Source of the DNA: Skeletonema tropicum
Lineage: Eukaryota; Bacillariophyta; Thalassiosirophyceae; Thalassiosirales; Thalassiosiraceae
Assembly: GCA_037178625.1 (NCBI GenBank)
Contig: CM074137.1
Coordinates: 2,108,001 to 2,172,000 of the forward strand
DNA length: 64,000 bases
Direction: 5' to 3'
Each line of letters begins with the position of its first letter. Position 1 is the stretch's first letter. This document shows, one piece after another, positions 20,156 to 30,924 of the stretch. The notes below the pieces were generated by a model that worked only from the letters and a program-made list of their open reading frames with translations, was not told the origin of the DNA and made no database searches. The translations under genes were made by a program, and so were the position numbers.

Positions 20156-21549
20156 ATAGTCAGATTATTTTAGTTACTACTCTCTAGACACCAGTGTCAG
20201 TAGAGAAAGGAGAACTAAACTTAAGCCAGGAGGGGCTTGGGTTGTTCCCGTGGGGCCTGTTGGGCACAGATTGGTCGACAGAGGTGGATAGCGAACGCCT
20301 TCGTGCAGGCAAGGCCGAATCATTGGATGAAGTGGATCTTGGGGCTGGTTGCTGTGGAAGAGTGGCCGTAGAATTTCTGGAGGGCTGGTTTGGATGAGGA
20401 CCACGACGAGTTCGTGAGAGGGAGAAGCCATAGAGGACGAGTTTTGGAGGGAGTCGAGGAACATCTTGGCAGCTTGAGGCCAATTGGAGGTGAGTTGAAT
20501 CTGGACCCATGCCACCATAGGGGCATATTACCCACATTTGGAGGTGTTTGGCGTCTGTGTGGAGGGTTTGAAGCACGTCTTTTCTCGTCGTTGTGTTGGT
20601 GGTGACAGGACTACTTCCCATTGTCATGAACTTCCTTTTTTTCTGTGGCTTGTAGACATTGTTCAGCATTGGCTATATATAAGGAAATGTCTTCAAGGGA
20701 AGGGGCAGAGGATCAGGGCAATGGCCGATTGTGATGTCAGCGCCGCAAATGGCAAATTGAGACGGAGGGAGGTTGGAGTCCCCAAGAAGTGTGTGGGTGT
20801 GGTTGGGCTGGTACTCAAAGTCGAAGGGCCTTCAGTTTGAGGAAGTGGTCAATGCATAGGTCGCATGGAACTCGGTGGGAGACTGCAATGTAAGCTATGG
20901 TTGGAAGGGCGTGTTGAAATCTCTGGAGCATGAGGTATGATGGGTTGGAGGCAAAGTTGTATTGAGCTAATGGAAGAAGGTAGTTGGCAATTGGGAGCTC
21001 CTGCATGGAAACGGACGCCTTGCCCAGCAAAGTTGGTTGCTTTGGCCTGGTGAGGACGAATTCGGGAGTAGCTCTGGCGCCCGGTCTGTAGAGTCCGAGG
21101 CCCCCCGATGGAATACCTCCTTGGGTGATGAAGATAGTGATAGGATTGTACTAAGTAAGCAATGTGTGAAAAACTTTATGATTAGGAAAGTACATGACCA
21201 TTATCAGGTGGAAGTCCCCTTTGGTGAAAAGTAGTGGTTATAATTCTTAGCTTATTTGTTCTTTTGAGGTTCCTGTGGCTGTGGAAGGTATACTTTGATT
21301 GGTCCTCTACTCCTCTCAGACGCAAAGCCCCCCGTTTTTTGCAAGCCGATTTAGCGAACGGATATTGCTGTGCTACAGATGTGAGCATTGCCACTACTAG
21401 GCCTGAAGAGATCCTATGAACCAAACCTTTTTTTGAATTCATTTCATGAAATACAACCAAGCCCCCACTTCCAAACATGAAAAATCAGCAGTAATCTACA
21501 CTGAAATCTAAACAATCCTGAATCAAAGATTAAGTTCCAACACTTCCAC
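20156..21549. other. Intergenic with repeat R1 and an extension of it
   Basis: Repeat R1 copy b begins about 25 bp after the FkbM stop. From 20420 to about 21110 the minus strand keeps fairly long but interrupted frames (for example one at 21030-20815). This suggests that R1 is one end of a larger decayed coding element. I could not identify the protein. Confidence 0.45.
20180..20415 (+). repeat. Interspersed repeat R1, copy b
   Basis: Same block order as 8950-9235 (agagaaaggagaact, gccaggaggggcttgggttgttcc, ggtggatagcgaacgcctt, gtgcaggcaag, tttggatgaggaccacg). Confidence 0.7.
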
Positions 21550-23033
21550 CTATCGATCACCTGGAGAATTGAATCGAAAGCTATTAATGTAATTCACCCA
21601 CCATTGCTTTGTAAGTTTCGCAAAGTTATATTCCTCTGCCCTTGCAAAAATCTTGGGATATGACGACTCGAGCAAAAACGGCGTGACATTGTCAAAGTGG
21701 TCGACCCACAACACGGGAAGATCATCAAAGACATGATAAAAGCCATCTTCTCTGTAGTACGTTTCCAGGACGGGGATAGAACCCATGACCATGGCCTCCC
21801 ACGCCCTGTAAGTGTCCCAGCCGAGTCCACCAGGGCATAAAGTGTACTTGGCGCTTCGTAAATTCTCCCAGTAATCTGACCCATCTTTATATTTGTTTTG
21901 TATCGTCCCATTGAAGTTGGCAATAACGTGTTTTGCAATCAATGGTCGATGTCGATAATCAGATATGGCAATGAGTAACAATTCTGTTCGATTTTTGATT
22001 GTTGTTGTACCTTGAAGTGTTAACTCCTGAGATAATCTTTTTGCAGCATTCTTCTTAACCCCAAGTGGCAAGGACAACACTTTTGGGTGGTCCAGCACTT
22101 GATGAGTTGTAGTAAATACAGCCGTCACATTTGTGTGATTCAGATACCACCATACATCTTCAGTTGTACACCCAGCCATATACAATCTAGCTTCCCACTT
22201 GTACCAGTCAGCAGTTCGGTCAGGAACGTGCGTTGAAAACGCACCCCAATTTTCAGAAACCTGGCAAATGAGGACGTGCCTCCTGACCCCATTATTTGCC
22301 CATCTGAAAAGGAAAATAGTGTCACATAGACCTCCATAAAGTAGATCACCATGCCCCTCAGTAAAACTACGCATGTATGCCTTTCGTTTTGTGTTGTTCC
22401 ATGATGTTACTTCCTTCAAAGACTGCACTAGTTCAATCTCATCCCCAAAGTATTGTTGTAGGAACCGACTGGGAAGGGCCTCCCTCTCGGAAAACCCCAT
22501 ATCAATCACAGAGGATTTGTTCAAAAGAGTTATGCGCGATTCCACATATACATGTAATGCTTATCCTCCTCGGTGGTTTGTAAAGCACTAGAAGTGGAGT
22601 TCGGCCCGGACCCAGGACCTCGGCAACACACACTCTCCTTCTTCTGAATACTTGCACACATATCACTTCCATCTACTTCTCCAGCAGCCATCACTTTTAT
22701 TGAGCCACATGTATTTCCTCCTGTACCAGTGACCACCAAATCTGGCTCATTCAGAATTTTGCAAAATGTACATGAAGATGATGCATTTGATTCAAATTGC
22801 TGGGTACCTCCCCCTACAAAGTGATTTATCCGTGGCAACACAGATTTGTGGTCATGATTTTGCACCAAATTGTAGGTGTAGGTGTAGGAAATGAATACAA
22901 AGCTAATCAGAACAACAAAGCTGATTGAGATGATGAGGGCCCACTCCATAAAGCGGCTCCTCCTCCTGTGCCTGTGCCTCGGCCTCGGCCTCGGCTGTGC
23001 AGCGGTTTCTACGACTTGATGGCTCATGTTCAT
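21550..23033 (-). CDS. Type II membrane exostosin-like glycosyltransferase, frame broken once
   Basis: Two minus-strand frames form one gene. The 5' frame (23033-22530) encodes a basic Arg/His/Pro tail, one transmembrane anchor (WALIISISFVVLISFVFISY) and a Cys-containing stem. The 3' frame (about 22545-21550) has no good ATG and continues directly (VESRITLLNKSS...). It carries the exostosin/GT47-like block SAKYTLCPGGLGWDTYRAWEA followed by MVMGSIPVLE, the nucleotide-sugar-binding part of these enzymes. A -1 change in a TATAT stretch near 22545-22550, or an unrecognised short intron just before it, is needed to join them. It probably acts in the Golgi on glycan chains. Together with the GT32-like and FkbM genes it forms a loose group of surface-glycan genes. 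Confidence 0.7.
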
Positions 23034-23379
23034 GAGTGCTTGAGACTTGATTTTTCAGTTTCAGTTTGCTGCCACACGCCCATCCTTCCGAATTTTTGAG
23101 AACCAAGACTGGGTGGGAGTATAATTTGGAGTACCTGGAAGATTCAAACGGATTCGAACTCAGCTCACCGAGAGCACGGTTTCCCAAATGGCCTGAAAGC
23201 GGCCATTTCGATTTTGCTATAAATCGAGTGAATTTTTAAAAAACCCTCAAAAAACTTTTTTTGACACCCTGTTGCGCGGAAATAACTAAGTAGGGCGTTG
23301 TTAGCGATAAAGACCCTTTTTCGGCAACACACACGTTGAGAGTACGTAGGTACTTTTTTACCCGTATGTGTACGTACCA

Positions 23380-23498
23380 CTCTACCAACTCTCTACCATC
23401 TCTCTACCAACTCTCTACCAACTCTCTACCTCCCTCTACCAACTCTCTACCAACTCTCTACTAACTCTCTACCAACCCTCTACCAACTCTCTACCATC
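23380..23498 (+). repeat. Minisatellite array 1 (ctctaccaact-type unit)
   Basis: About eleven copies of an 11-bp unit with variants (ctctaccatct, ctctacc-tcc, ctctactaact, ctctaccaacc). Confidence 0.9.
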
Positions 23499-24025
23499 GC
23501 CCCGATGCCACTGCTGCTTTGTAGGGGCATGGATAGTAGGAGCACGGAGGAGAGATAGAAGCCAGAGCCTGACCCTCGCCCTCGCCAAAAATATATATAT
23601 TATACCATGCACACATTACACTTTGGCTGGGCACAAAAGGTGCAAGCAAGATCACTGGGTAGTTGAGCAAGTATCTCTCTCTAGAGGAAGATCCTCTGTG
23701 AAAATTATAGTCCATAATCAACCTATCCTGCGATCGGTAGCAATTGTGAGTTGTGTTGAAGTTGAGGGCGGCTGTGCTCCCGGCGGTGGTTGAGTTCCAC
23801 GAGTCTGAGCTGATTGTTTTGCAAAGGTGAACATCGTCTACATCGCATCATGCAAGAGTTATTGGTTAGATAGAGGACATCATCATGATACTTTTCTACA
23901 CAAAGTAACATGCAGTTGAGTGGAAGTTTAGTGGCGGCAAGTTCTGCTTTCTCAAAAATTCGCCGTTTCTGAGAGTAGGTACTTCTGCAATGAATACAAG
24001 TATCTAGTGCTGAATATGATGATGC

Positions 24026-24138
24026 CTACAACTCTCTACCATCTCTCTACCATCTCTCTACCAACTCTCTACCTCTCTCTACCAACTCTCTACCATCTCT
24101 CTACCATCTCTCTACCATCTCTCTACCAACTCTCTACT
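24026..24138 (+). repeat. Minisatellite array 2 (same unit)
   Basis: About ten copies of the same 11-bp unit family, mostly ctctaccatct, 528 bp after array 1 and in the same orientation. Confidence 0.9.
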
Positions 24139-25862
24139 GTACTAGTATTTCTACTTACGTACATATCCTCTAAGTACATTCCAACGTGTGTGTTGCGGGC
24201 ACGTAGGCCGACACAAGCACTTTGGGGCCGCAAGCCGAAGGTGGCTCAAAATGACGCTACTACTCCGTATGAATCACAATCCCAGCTCATCGTTTGACGG
24301 CCCCATAGTTGATAGTGCCTAATGTAGAGTATTATGACATCGTACAAAACTGCAGCTGCGTTAGCCACACTTCGGAAGGCAGTTGCCAGTTGCTTTCATC
24401 GTACGACGAAATGACGCTGTGATGGAAAGATGGCATGACATCAATATTATAAAAGATCTTTGCAACGTGGTTGCTGGATATGACGAAAATTCATCCAATA
24501 TGAGGGGCGTTACCTTACCTTGGTACGAGGCGCCTTCATAATGAAGCCACTGGGGGAACGTGTGTAGTGTTCGATGACGTGTTTTTGGGGACGATGCCGG
24601 TTATTTCTTACACCTCAAGCTCGGAGAAAATAACAAAGAACAAAGTGGCACAGAGCGATTGCTCACAATCGACGGAGGCCTCTCCAATTAACAGCGTTGA
24701 GAGGGGCACGCCGATTGAAAAATTGGATTGGCATCAACGACAAAACTGAATTATGGTTTCTTAGAAAGGTCTTGGAAATTTTCTACAGAAAAGGAAGAGG
24801 ACGAGAGGAGCGAGGTAGAAAGAGTGGAAGGGATGCGGCAAAGACAAAAGTTTCGGTAGAGAGCATTTCTGATTGTGCTAACGGAACATCACAAGCAACA
24901 ACCGTGACTACTACTAATAAAGTTGCCTCTCGTTCGTCTTCTGCTAGTGGTTACGGTTACACACCGAGTACAAAGAAGCAGAGAAGAGATGACGAATGAA
25001 GACGACCATGATTGACAATGATGACGCAACAATGAGAAGGTATAAGGGTAATGCTACTGTCTGTTCTACGGAGGCGGATCTCAACCTGCTGCAACCGCAG
25101 CATCAGTCACCACAGCAACAACAGACGCAGTAACAACTGAAATCGCTTCTATTTCAGATGGGGAGTTTTGAGTGAAGAGGTGGCAAACGCCATACTCAAT
25201 ACAAAACTAGATTTGGTAATGACAAAAACCCGAGGAAGCAGTTGATCATCAATAAGATTCTTCTCCGAAGTAGCAGTGTTATTACGAAAGAAATAGGGCA
25301 GATATACAAAGACACCAAGTCGAAGAGGAAGCCGAAAGAACGGGCTAGCTCAAGCGCATTGCAAGAAGAGGAGGAGGAGGAGAGCACGACGAGGAAGAGG
25401 AGGAGGAGTTCGGCAGAGTTGACGCCTTTTGAGAAAGAGTTCCACTTCGGCTTCCCATGATGGAAGAAAACGACGAGAAGGAATCTGATACTGACGAAGA
25501 GGACGAGAGTTACGAAGAATTGGGCACAACGATAGTCGCTCTAGAATAGATTATTTGATCTGTTCATGTCGCTACATTATGTACACAGCTTCTTGCAGAG
25601 AGCTTCACAACACAGAAATCGAAGCTAGACACGATGTCATTCCAGGTGAAGGAGGATTGGATTACGATAGCGCTAATACATAATGGAGCGAAAATCCTAG
25701 CGCCAGATGAATGCATAATACATCATGATGAGCGAAATTGAGTATTTATTTGAGATGAGATGACATCATTGGCTCGCTACTGAGCGATGAAGCAGAAAGA
25801 AGCTTCGTGTAGAGGAGCTGCAGACGTAAAAAAAATGAAAAATAAATTCAAAATTTAAAATC

Positions 25863-26879
25863 TCAAAACTCTCGAACGAAGCTCGAATGTTGTCGGGTTG
25901 GGAAACCATAGAGCTGCAGTTTAAGCACATTTAAAGGGTAGTTTACCCCGCCAATTATTGGATAGGGTAACACTACAGATCGCCACAGGTTATCAAGATC
26001 ATGTCTATCACCCCGAGCCACTTCCTCGCAGATCAAAGTCATCTTGACTGCAATGTATGGACTAGGCGAGAATCCCATAAGACAGCGCACCCAATGATAC
26101 CAACGGTTTGGTGAAGGTGAAGAATCACCCATGATAGGACCTAGATCCAATCCTGTGTAAGCCCAAGCAGATTCGTGAAGTGGGAAGTTCAGAAATTATT
26201 CTCCAATATCACGGTCGAGCATGAACGAATTTGTATCTAACGCTCTAATCATCGACTCCACTGTGGGTAGCCAAAACGAAGGTACCCACACTGCTTCATT
26301 CAGTTCATTAGCCGTGGCATCATAAACTATTCTAATATCATCATCTCCTTTTGGAACAGGAAAGTACTTGATCAAAGATTTCAGCGAGATCCCTGCCTCG
26401 ACAATATAACCCCGATCTAACACCTTCTCCAGTTTCTTCCTAACCTTCTCACGTAAAACTGGATCCTCAATTGGCCGTGCAGCTCGTCTAGACGTGGGTC
26501 CCTTCTTTTCAAAGAACACACGAACTCCATCCCGAGCTATCTTCTGGTAGATGGGAGGGAATCTGAAATAATGGAGCTGACTTCCACGATTGTATTCGAA
26601 CCAATCTGCTTCTGTAGCGTGCCACATCACATTTGAAAGAGCATGTACTTCAACTTGGACTGGAGTAGATTTGCCATTCCTTGAACGGGGTTTAGTGTAC
26701 CAGTCGGTACCAAATTTTGTCCTAAGACGGTCAAGACAATCTTTCAGTAAGTTCTTCCAATAAATCCTGAGGCCCCACCTCCGAAGAGTAGCTACAGCTG
26801 CCAGCTTTTGCTCCTCTGTAGATGGTTTGAGATCCTTGACGTAGTTTGGTTCGAATACCTTCTCGTCCCAAAGGTGCAC
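25863..26879 (-). pseudogene. Reverse transcriptase, 5' half, with one stop codon
   Basis: A single frame of about 338 codons is interrupted only by TAA at 26196-26198. Before the stop are DDIRIVYDATANELN and FWLPTVESMIRALDTNSFML-DRDIGE, the fingers/palm motifs of DIRS-type RTs. After it are FLNFPLHES, RWVRCLMGFSPSPY in near-consensus form (W-RCLMGFSPSPY) and VARGDRHD. The TAA replaces a residue between DIGE and FLNF and could be a C-to-T change of a Gln codon. The frame then ends before the YxDD catalytic motif. The missing palm is not found on the plus-strand half either. Confidence 0.75.
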
Positions 26880-26902
26880 TGGTACATCAGCGTCATCAGC
26901 CT

Positions 26903-28379
26903 TTACTGCCAGGAAATATGCAAATCATTCGATGCCGACTGCAACGAAGAAGACGGAGCAGCAAATGATGGGTGCAACAATAGCGGTGGAGAGGAGACTG
27001 AAGATTGATCTGTAGAGCCATTCTCTCCAGTAAGAAAAGCATCGGATTGTTCCTCCTCAGTGGTGTTCGCATTCATCTTCTTTGCTGAACGATTGCTAGT
27101 GACCACAGTAGCGGCATCAGATTCAGAATGATCCAACTTTGGGCGAGGAACTTCCGCTGCCACCTCTAGAGGTCCAGACAACAATGGCTGTGGCTCTACT
27201 AACTCGTTTTTCTCCTGACTTAACACTAACTCGTCTGCTTCCTGCAAAGCCTTGGTCTCAAACAACTCTAATTCGACCTTCTCCACTTTACATTTACACG
27301 AAATTTCATCTTAAAGTTCGACAATCATAGGAATCTCATCTTCAACTTCAATATCGCTGGCTGACAAGTTCAACTGTGGATCATCCTCACATGATTCATT
27401 ATCAACCTCATTCCCCCCATCGCTAATCTCCCACAGTTGCCGAAAGACAGATGCGACAATGTCCGGTGAAACGGCATCCTCAAAAGGTAGACGAGACCCA
27501 ACAATCCCTGGAGCCAAATCACTCGCAAAAGACGAATCCATGAACGCTGGGATGGAGTAAATCCGTAGAGTCTGGCTCTGGCACCGTGACAGGACGCACG
27601 CACAACTTATTTGGTGGGCCAAACACAGAGGGTGTCGCGACCACAGAGCCAGGATCATGCGCGGGTAATAAACCATTACAATCTAGCACGGATTTCCACT
27701 TCTGACGCTTCAAGTGACTAGGAGATCCATCTTTCGAATATAGCAAACACTCCTTGTCAAGCCAAGAGACCTTTGAGGTCGGATATAATGACTTATTTGA
27801 CGGTACATCAATCCATTTACACCGAGCCGGAGTATCCCGTGTTGCAGAGTTCAAAAAATGAGAGAGAGCGCGTGGAACCTCTCTCGGCTTCAAGTCAATC
27901 TGTCCATCAACTAAATCGAGGAGAGATGAAGAAAAACCGATCACATGAGATGCCGATGTATCTCCCCCAAACGCTGCATGCTGAAACACAAATGCGTGAA
28001 GACCCATATCAGAGAAAGCAACTCTAGCTTCGTGGTGGAGTCGATGAAGACCTCTTGGGTTTTGACCTCGAAGTTTGTGCTCAACACAGAGAATAGCCGA
28101 TGCAGGTTGACACTGCTGATAGATACACTTAAGATAGGACAACGATCCCGAAGCTAAGAAGGTGCCATTAATCAAGGATGGTTTGAAGTCATCTGGCGTG
28201 TACCAAGTCAAATCCCCAGACTTAGTTTTATCGAAGTAATGATGGAAAGAAGCGGGAAAGTATGCCCCAGCAATCGGCAACTCCATGGCTAACGCAGAGA
28301 TCAAAAAGGATGGCCACCCCTGAGCAAGAATAGTCAAAGGCTCGGGAGAGACAACGCGACCTAACACCCCATCAATCAT
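26903..28379 (-). pseudogene. Retroelement region between Gag and RT, frames broken
   Basis: Three overlapping minus-strand frames follow Gag. The first, 28379-27519 (286 residues), is of unknown fold with His/Cys residues (HHEARVAFSDMGLHAFVFQH). The second reads on in another frame to 27311 (FASDLAPGIVGSRLPFEDAVSPDIV). The third, 27286-26903, is acidic and Ser-rich and reads towards RT. The order suggests one polyprotein N-terminal to RT that has picked up frameshifts near 27540 and 27300. I cannot identify a protease motif. Confidence 0.5.
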
Positions 28380-28424
28380 GGAAATAGACGATGCCCCGCC
28401 TCCCGCAAGAGTCGGGGGTAACCT

Positions 28425-30758
28425 TCAAGACTTTTTCTTAGGCTTGAGAAGCTCAGGATGATGACGCAACACCACAGTGAATTGATCTTTGGTGTTCTTG
28501 AGATCCGCAGCAAGCTTGGAGGTCTGTTCATCAAAGGACTTCTTGGAGTCGTCCAACGCCTTCTTCAACATCTTGTCATCCTGACCACCAGAAGTTTGTT
28601 TGCCCGAAGCATGATGATCGGTCAGGAAGCGAACATATGACGATGTAATGAGTGTGTGATGCTCAAAAGAATACTTGAGATACTCATCCATCTTTTGATG
28701 AGTTTGCAACGTCACCCAAACAAAGCGAGTCATCCTGTCGATCTTCGTCACATGCTTATTCGAAAGAGAATGTGCCTGTCGACGAATGGCATTAATGTCT
28801 CTCATAATAAGGTGGTATTGATTAGAGACCAAGGACCTAATGTGCTTACTCGGCATCCCGCGCTGAGAGAGTTTCAAGATCGTATCATTGAAATACTTGT
28901 GGAGATGAGTATGAAACTCGAGGGATGCGAGGGCAAGCGCTTTGGCGATGTTCTTCATATCTTCGTTGGCAAAATGGTCAGCCGCGTAAACGCCTACATT
29001 TTCCTTCGCAATCTTGAGGGACTGAAGGATCTCAGTAGAGCGACCATCCTGTCCACCAGAGCCCTCCCAACGTTGATCCGAGTTGAAACAATCGATCAAG
29101 ACACCTTGAGAAGTAGATTTTGCCGATCCACAGTAGGCAGGAATAGTTTTGTCGTGACAAGACTTGACCACGACCATATCCACTTCGCTATATCCCATCT
29201 TCAAGAAAGACTTGGCAGCTGAAGATTTATCTGATTCCTTCATCTCCTCAAGCTCGTGACACGGAAGGGAACAACAGTCGACCAAGCCGCCGATTTCCTC
29301 CCCAGTACATCCATGAGCAAGCAAGAAAAGCTTGAGCGCAGGCTCAGATGCGACATGTTCACCACCAATTGTTACACCGCCCTTGGCATTGATAGCGTCT
29401 TCAACACTTCCAATCTTAATCTCATGCGCGAGCAACTTCCTGGCAATGTCTTCAAGAGTGAAGACCTGTCCATTGACACGGACTGAATTAGACACATCCA
29501 CTTGGTCTCCAGGAGCAGAAGATGTAGACGAGCTATCATCAGCGGAAGCAAACGCCGCTGCAGCTTTTTGCCAAAGCTCTTGGGATGCTCTCTCGATGCG
29601 ATGCTCCAGACGCGACACTTCTGTATCAATTTTGTCTAAGGCTTCACGGAAATCTTGATCGGACTGAGTGCTGACGAGTGAGACTTCATGATCAAGCTGG
29701 TTGATAGCATCGGCCAAAGAATCCATCCCGGCAGGGAGTGAATCAACGTCTCCTGCATCCGTTTCCAAACAACTTGTACGATTGTTCAAAGTACGAATGT
29801 TGTTGTTAAGGCGCGCAAGGTTGGCTCGAATGATGGCATGAGACTTGCTGAGCGACTCTTCAATATCCGAAGTATAATCTTGCAACTTGGGGACTGACTT
29901 ATCGACAATATCAGTCAAGACAGTGCGATTTTCAGAGACGGCGGCCTCCAACGTAGTCGCAGAGACAGGGTGGACGAACTCCAAAGGAGTAGTCACATCT
30001 CCGCTAAGATCAACACCACTTGGAAGCACAGAAAACGAGCCTAGTGTATCCACTGAACCACGAGAGACGAGCGAAAGACTGCTGTCCTCATCACTTGAAA
30101 CCAAGTCTTCTACACTACGTAGATTTTCTGGGCGAGAAAAGAAGAGCTTCCACGCTTCCGTGACCTTCTCATCTGACTGCAAAACGAGACGGCACGTTGA
30201 GGTAATCTCCGAGTCCAAAAGGATAGGTTGCCTGAAGACGACCTGGGAATGCTTATCGCGACGATTTTGGCCCCTGATATACCAAGCACCACCAGGCAAA
30301 GACACCTTGTTTTTACGGTGCGCTGCGAACGCACACTTGTTGGGTCCCGATAGAGGCTGGACACAAACACCCCATTCTCCCACCTTCCCGCAGCAACTTG
30401 ACTCCAACTCCTCCTCCGACAATAGGATAGGCTTACTCACACCGGGAAACTTACCAGGTGAACCACCACCCGACCCCCTACCCTGATTCCCAACTGACCT
30501 GCCAGCACAGTGCAGGGAGGACGGAGGCCTTCCTGAAGAAGGAGGACCGGAACCGCCTCCACTGTGAGGTGGCACAGCACGCGTAGCAGAAGATCGATCC
30601 CTGTCAGGCGAAGGCGTGCGAGACAAAGAACCGCGGTGAACATCCCTGCCAAAGGCATCCGGAGAAGCAACACGGCGTTGACGGTTGCGTTGACGCGAAG
30701 AGCGACGAGAACGAGGATTCAACATGAGTAAAAGTCGAATCGAAGGCAGGGAGAGCAC
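28425..30758 (-). CDS. Gag-like structural protein of the YR retroelement
   Basis: The 777-residue protein is intact. Residues 1-110 are Arg/Ser/Pro/Gly-rich and likely bind nucleic acid (RSRRSSRQRNRQRR). A globular part with CCGKVGEWGVCVQ follows. The middle (about 270-410) has heptad-like Leu/Ile spacing consistent with coiled coil (LARLNNNIRTLNNRTSCLE, ALDKIDTEVSRLEHRIERA). The rest is helical with a Lys-rich end (LLKPKKKS). There is no CCHC knuckle. It is called Gag from position ahead of the RT frames and composition, not sequence identity. It is the only large undamaged frame of the element. Confidence 0.6.
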   Translation of the reverse strand: MLSLPSIRLLLMLNPRSRRSSRQRNRQRRVASPDAFGRDVHRGSLSRTPSPDRDRSSATRAVPPHSGGGSGPPSSGRPPSSLHCAGRSVGNQGRGSGGGSPGKFPGVSKPILLSEEELESSCCGKVGEWGVCVQPLSGPNKCAFAAHRKNKVSLPGGAWYIRGQNRRDKHSQVVFRQPILLDSEITSTCRLVLQSDEKVTEAWKLFFSRPENLRSVEDLVSSDEDSSLSLVSRGSVDTLGSFSVLPSGVDLSGDVTTPLEFVHPVSATTLEAAVSENRTVLTDIVDKSVPKLQDYTSDIEESLSKSHAIIRANLARLNNNIRTLNNRTSCLETDAGDVDSLPAGMDSLADAINQLDHEVSLVSTQSDQDFREALDKIDTEVSRLEHRIERASQELWQKAAAAFASADDSSSTSSAPGDQVDVSNSVRVNGQVFTLEDIARKLLAHEIKIGSVEDAINAKGGVTIGGEHVASEPALKLFLLAHGCTGEEIGGLVDCCSLPCHELEEMKESDKSSAAKSFLKMGYSEVDMVVVKSCHDKTIPAYCGSAKSTSQGVLIDCFNSDQRWEGSGGQDGRSTEILQSLKIAKENVGVYAADHFANEDMKNIAKALALASLEFHTHLHKYFNDTILKLSQRGMPSKHIRSLVSNQYHLIMRDINAIRRQAHSLSNKHVTKIDRMTRFVWVTLQTHQKMDEYLKYSFEHHTLITSSYVRFLTDHHASGKQTSGGQDDKMLKKALDDSKKSFDEQTSKLAADLKNTKDQFTVVLRHHPELLKPKKKS

Positions 30759-30924
30759 AGATAGACAAACTCTGAGGAATGAAAAATAGATTGCAACACT
30801 CTAAGAGGTCTCTTGATCAAATAGCGCAGACGTCAAAGCTTGATGCAACCTCCAGTTGATTTGACTCAAAGTTTGTGAATTTGTTCGTAGTTCTACGCAC
30901 ACAAAGCCGGCAGTGACGAAATGA
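30759..30924. other. Head-to-head junction of the two retroelement halves
   Basis: These 166 bp separate the minus-strand Gag start from the plus-strand RT thumb. They include the presumed Gag leader. I find no repeat shared with the retroelement's 3' tail at 33580-33946, so this is not obviously a terminal repeat. Confidence 0.4.

Larger units (their letters stand above)
23324..24196. repeat. Unit bounded by 14-bp inverted repeats and holding two minisatellites
   Basis: GCAACACACACGTT at 23324-23337 is the exact reverse complement of 24183-24196. The two minisatellite arrays lie just inside each end, in the same orientation. This could be a short non-autonomous element of about 870 bp, but no target-site duplication is obvious. 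Confidence 0.4.
23034..25862. other. Intergenic, repeat-rich, no recognised gene
   Basis: It holds a pair of CT-rich minisatellite arrays between 14-bp inverted repeats (separate entries). Between 24540 and 25560 on the plus strand lie several interrupted charged frames (for example 24697-24999 and 25242-25460, rich in Lys, Arg, Glu and Ser) that look like a decayed gene. I cannot name it. Confidence 0.45.

Noticed and set aside
23130..23200. Minus-strand ggtgagctgagttcgaatccg, like the 3' half of a Ser/Leu tRNA
   Set aside because: No matching acceptor 5' strand or D arm upstream, so it is not a tRNA gene.
28656..30486. Long plus-strand frames (up to 199 codons) opposite the Gag-like gene
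   Set aside because: They are antisense shadows of a well-formed 777-residue frame and have no recognisable content.
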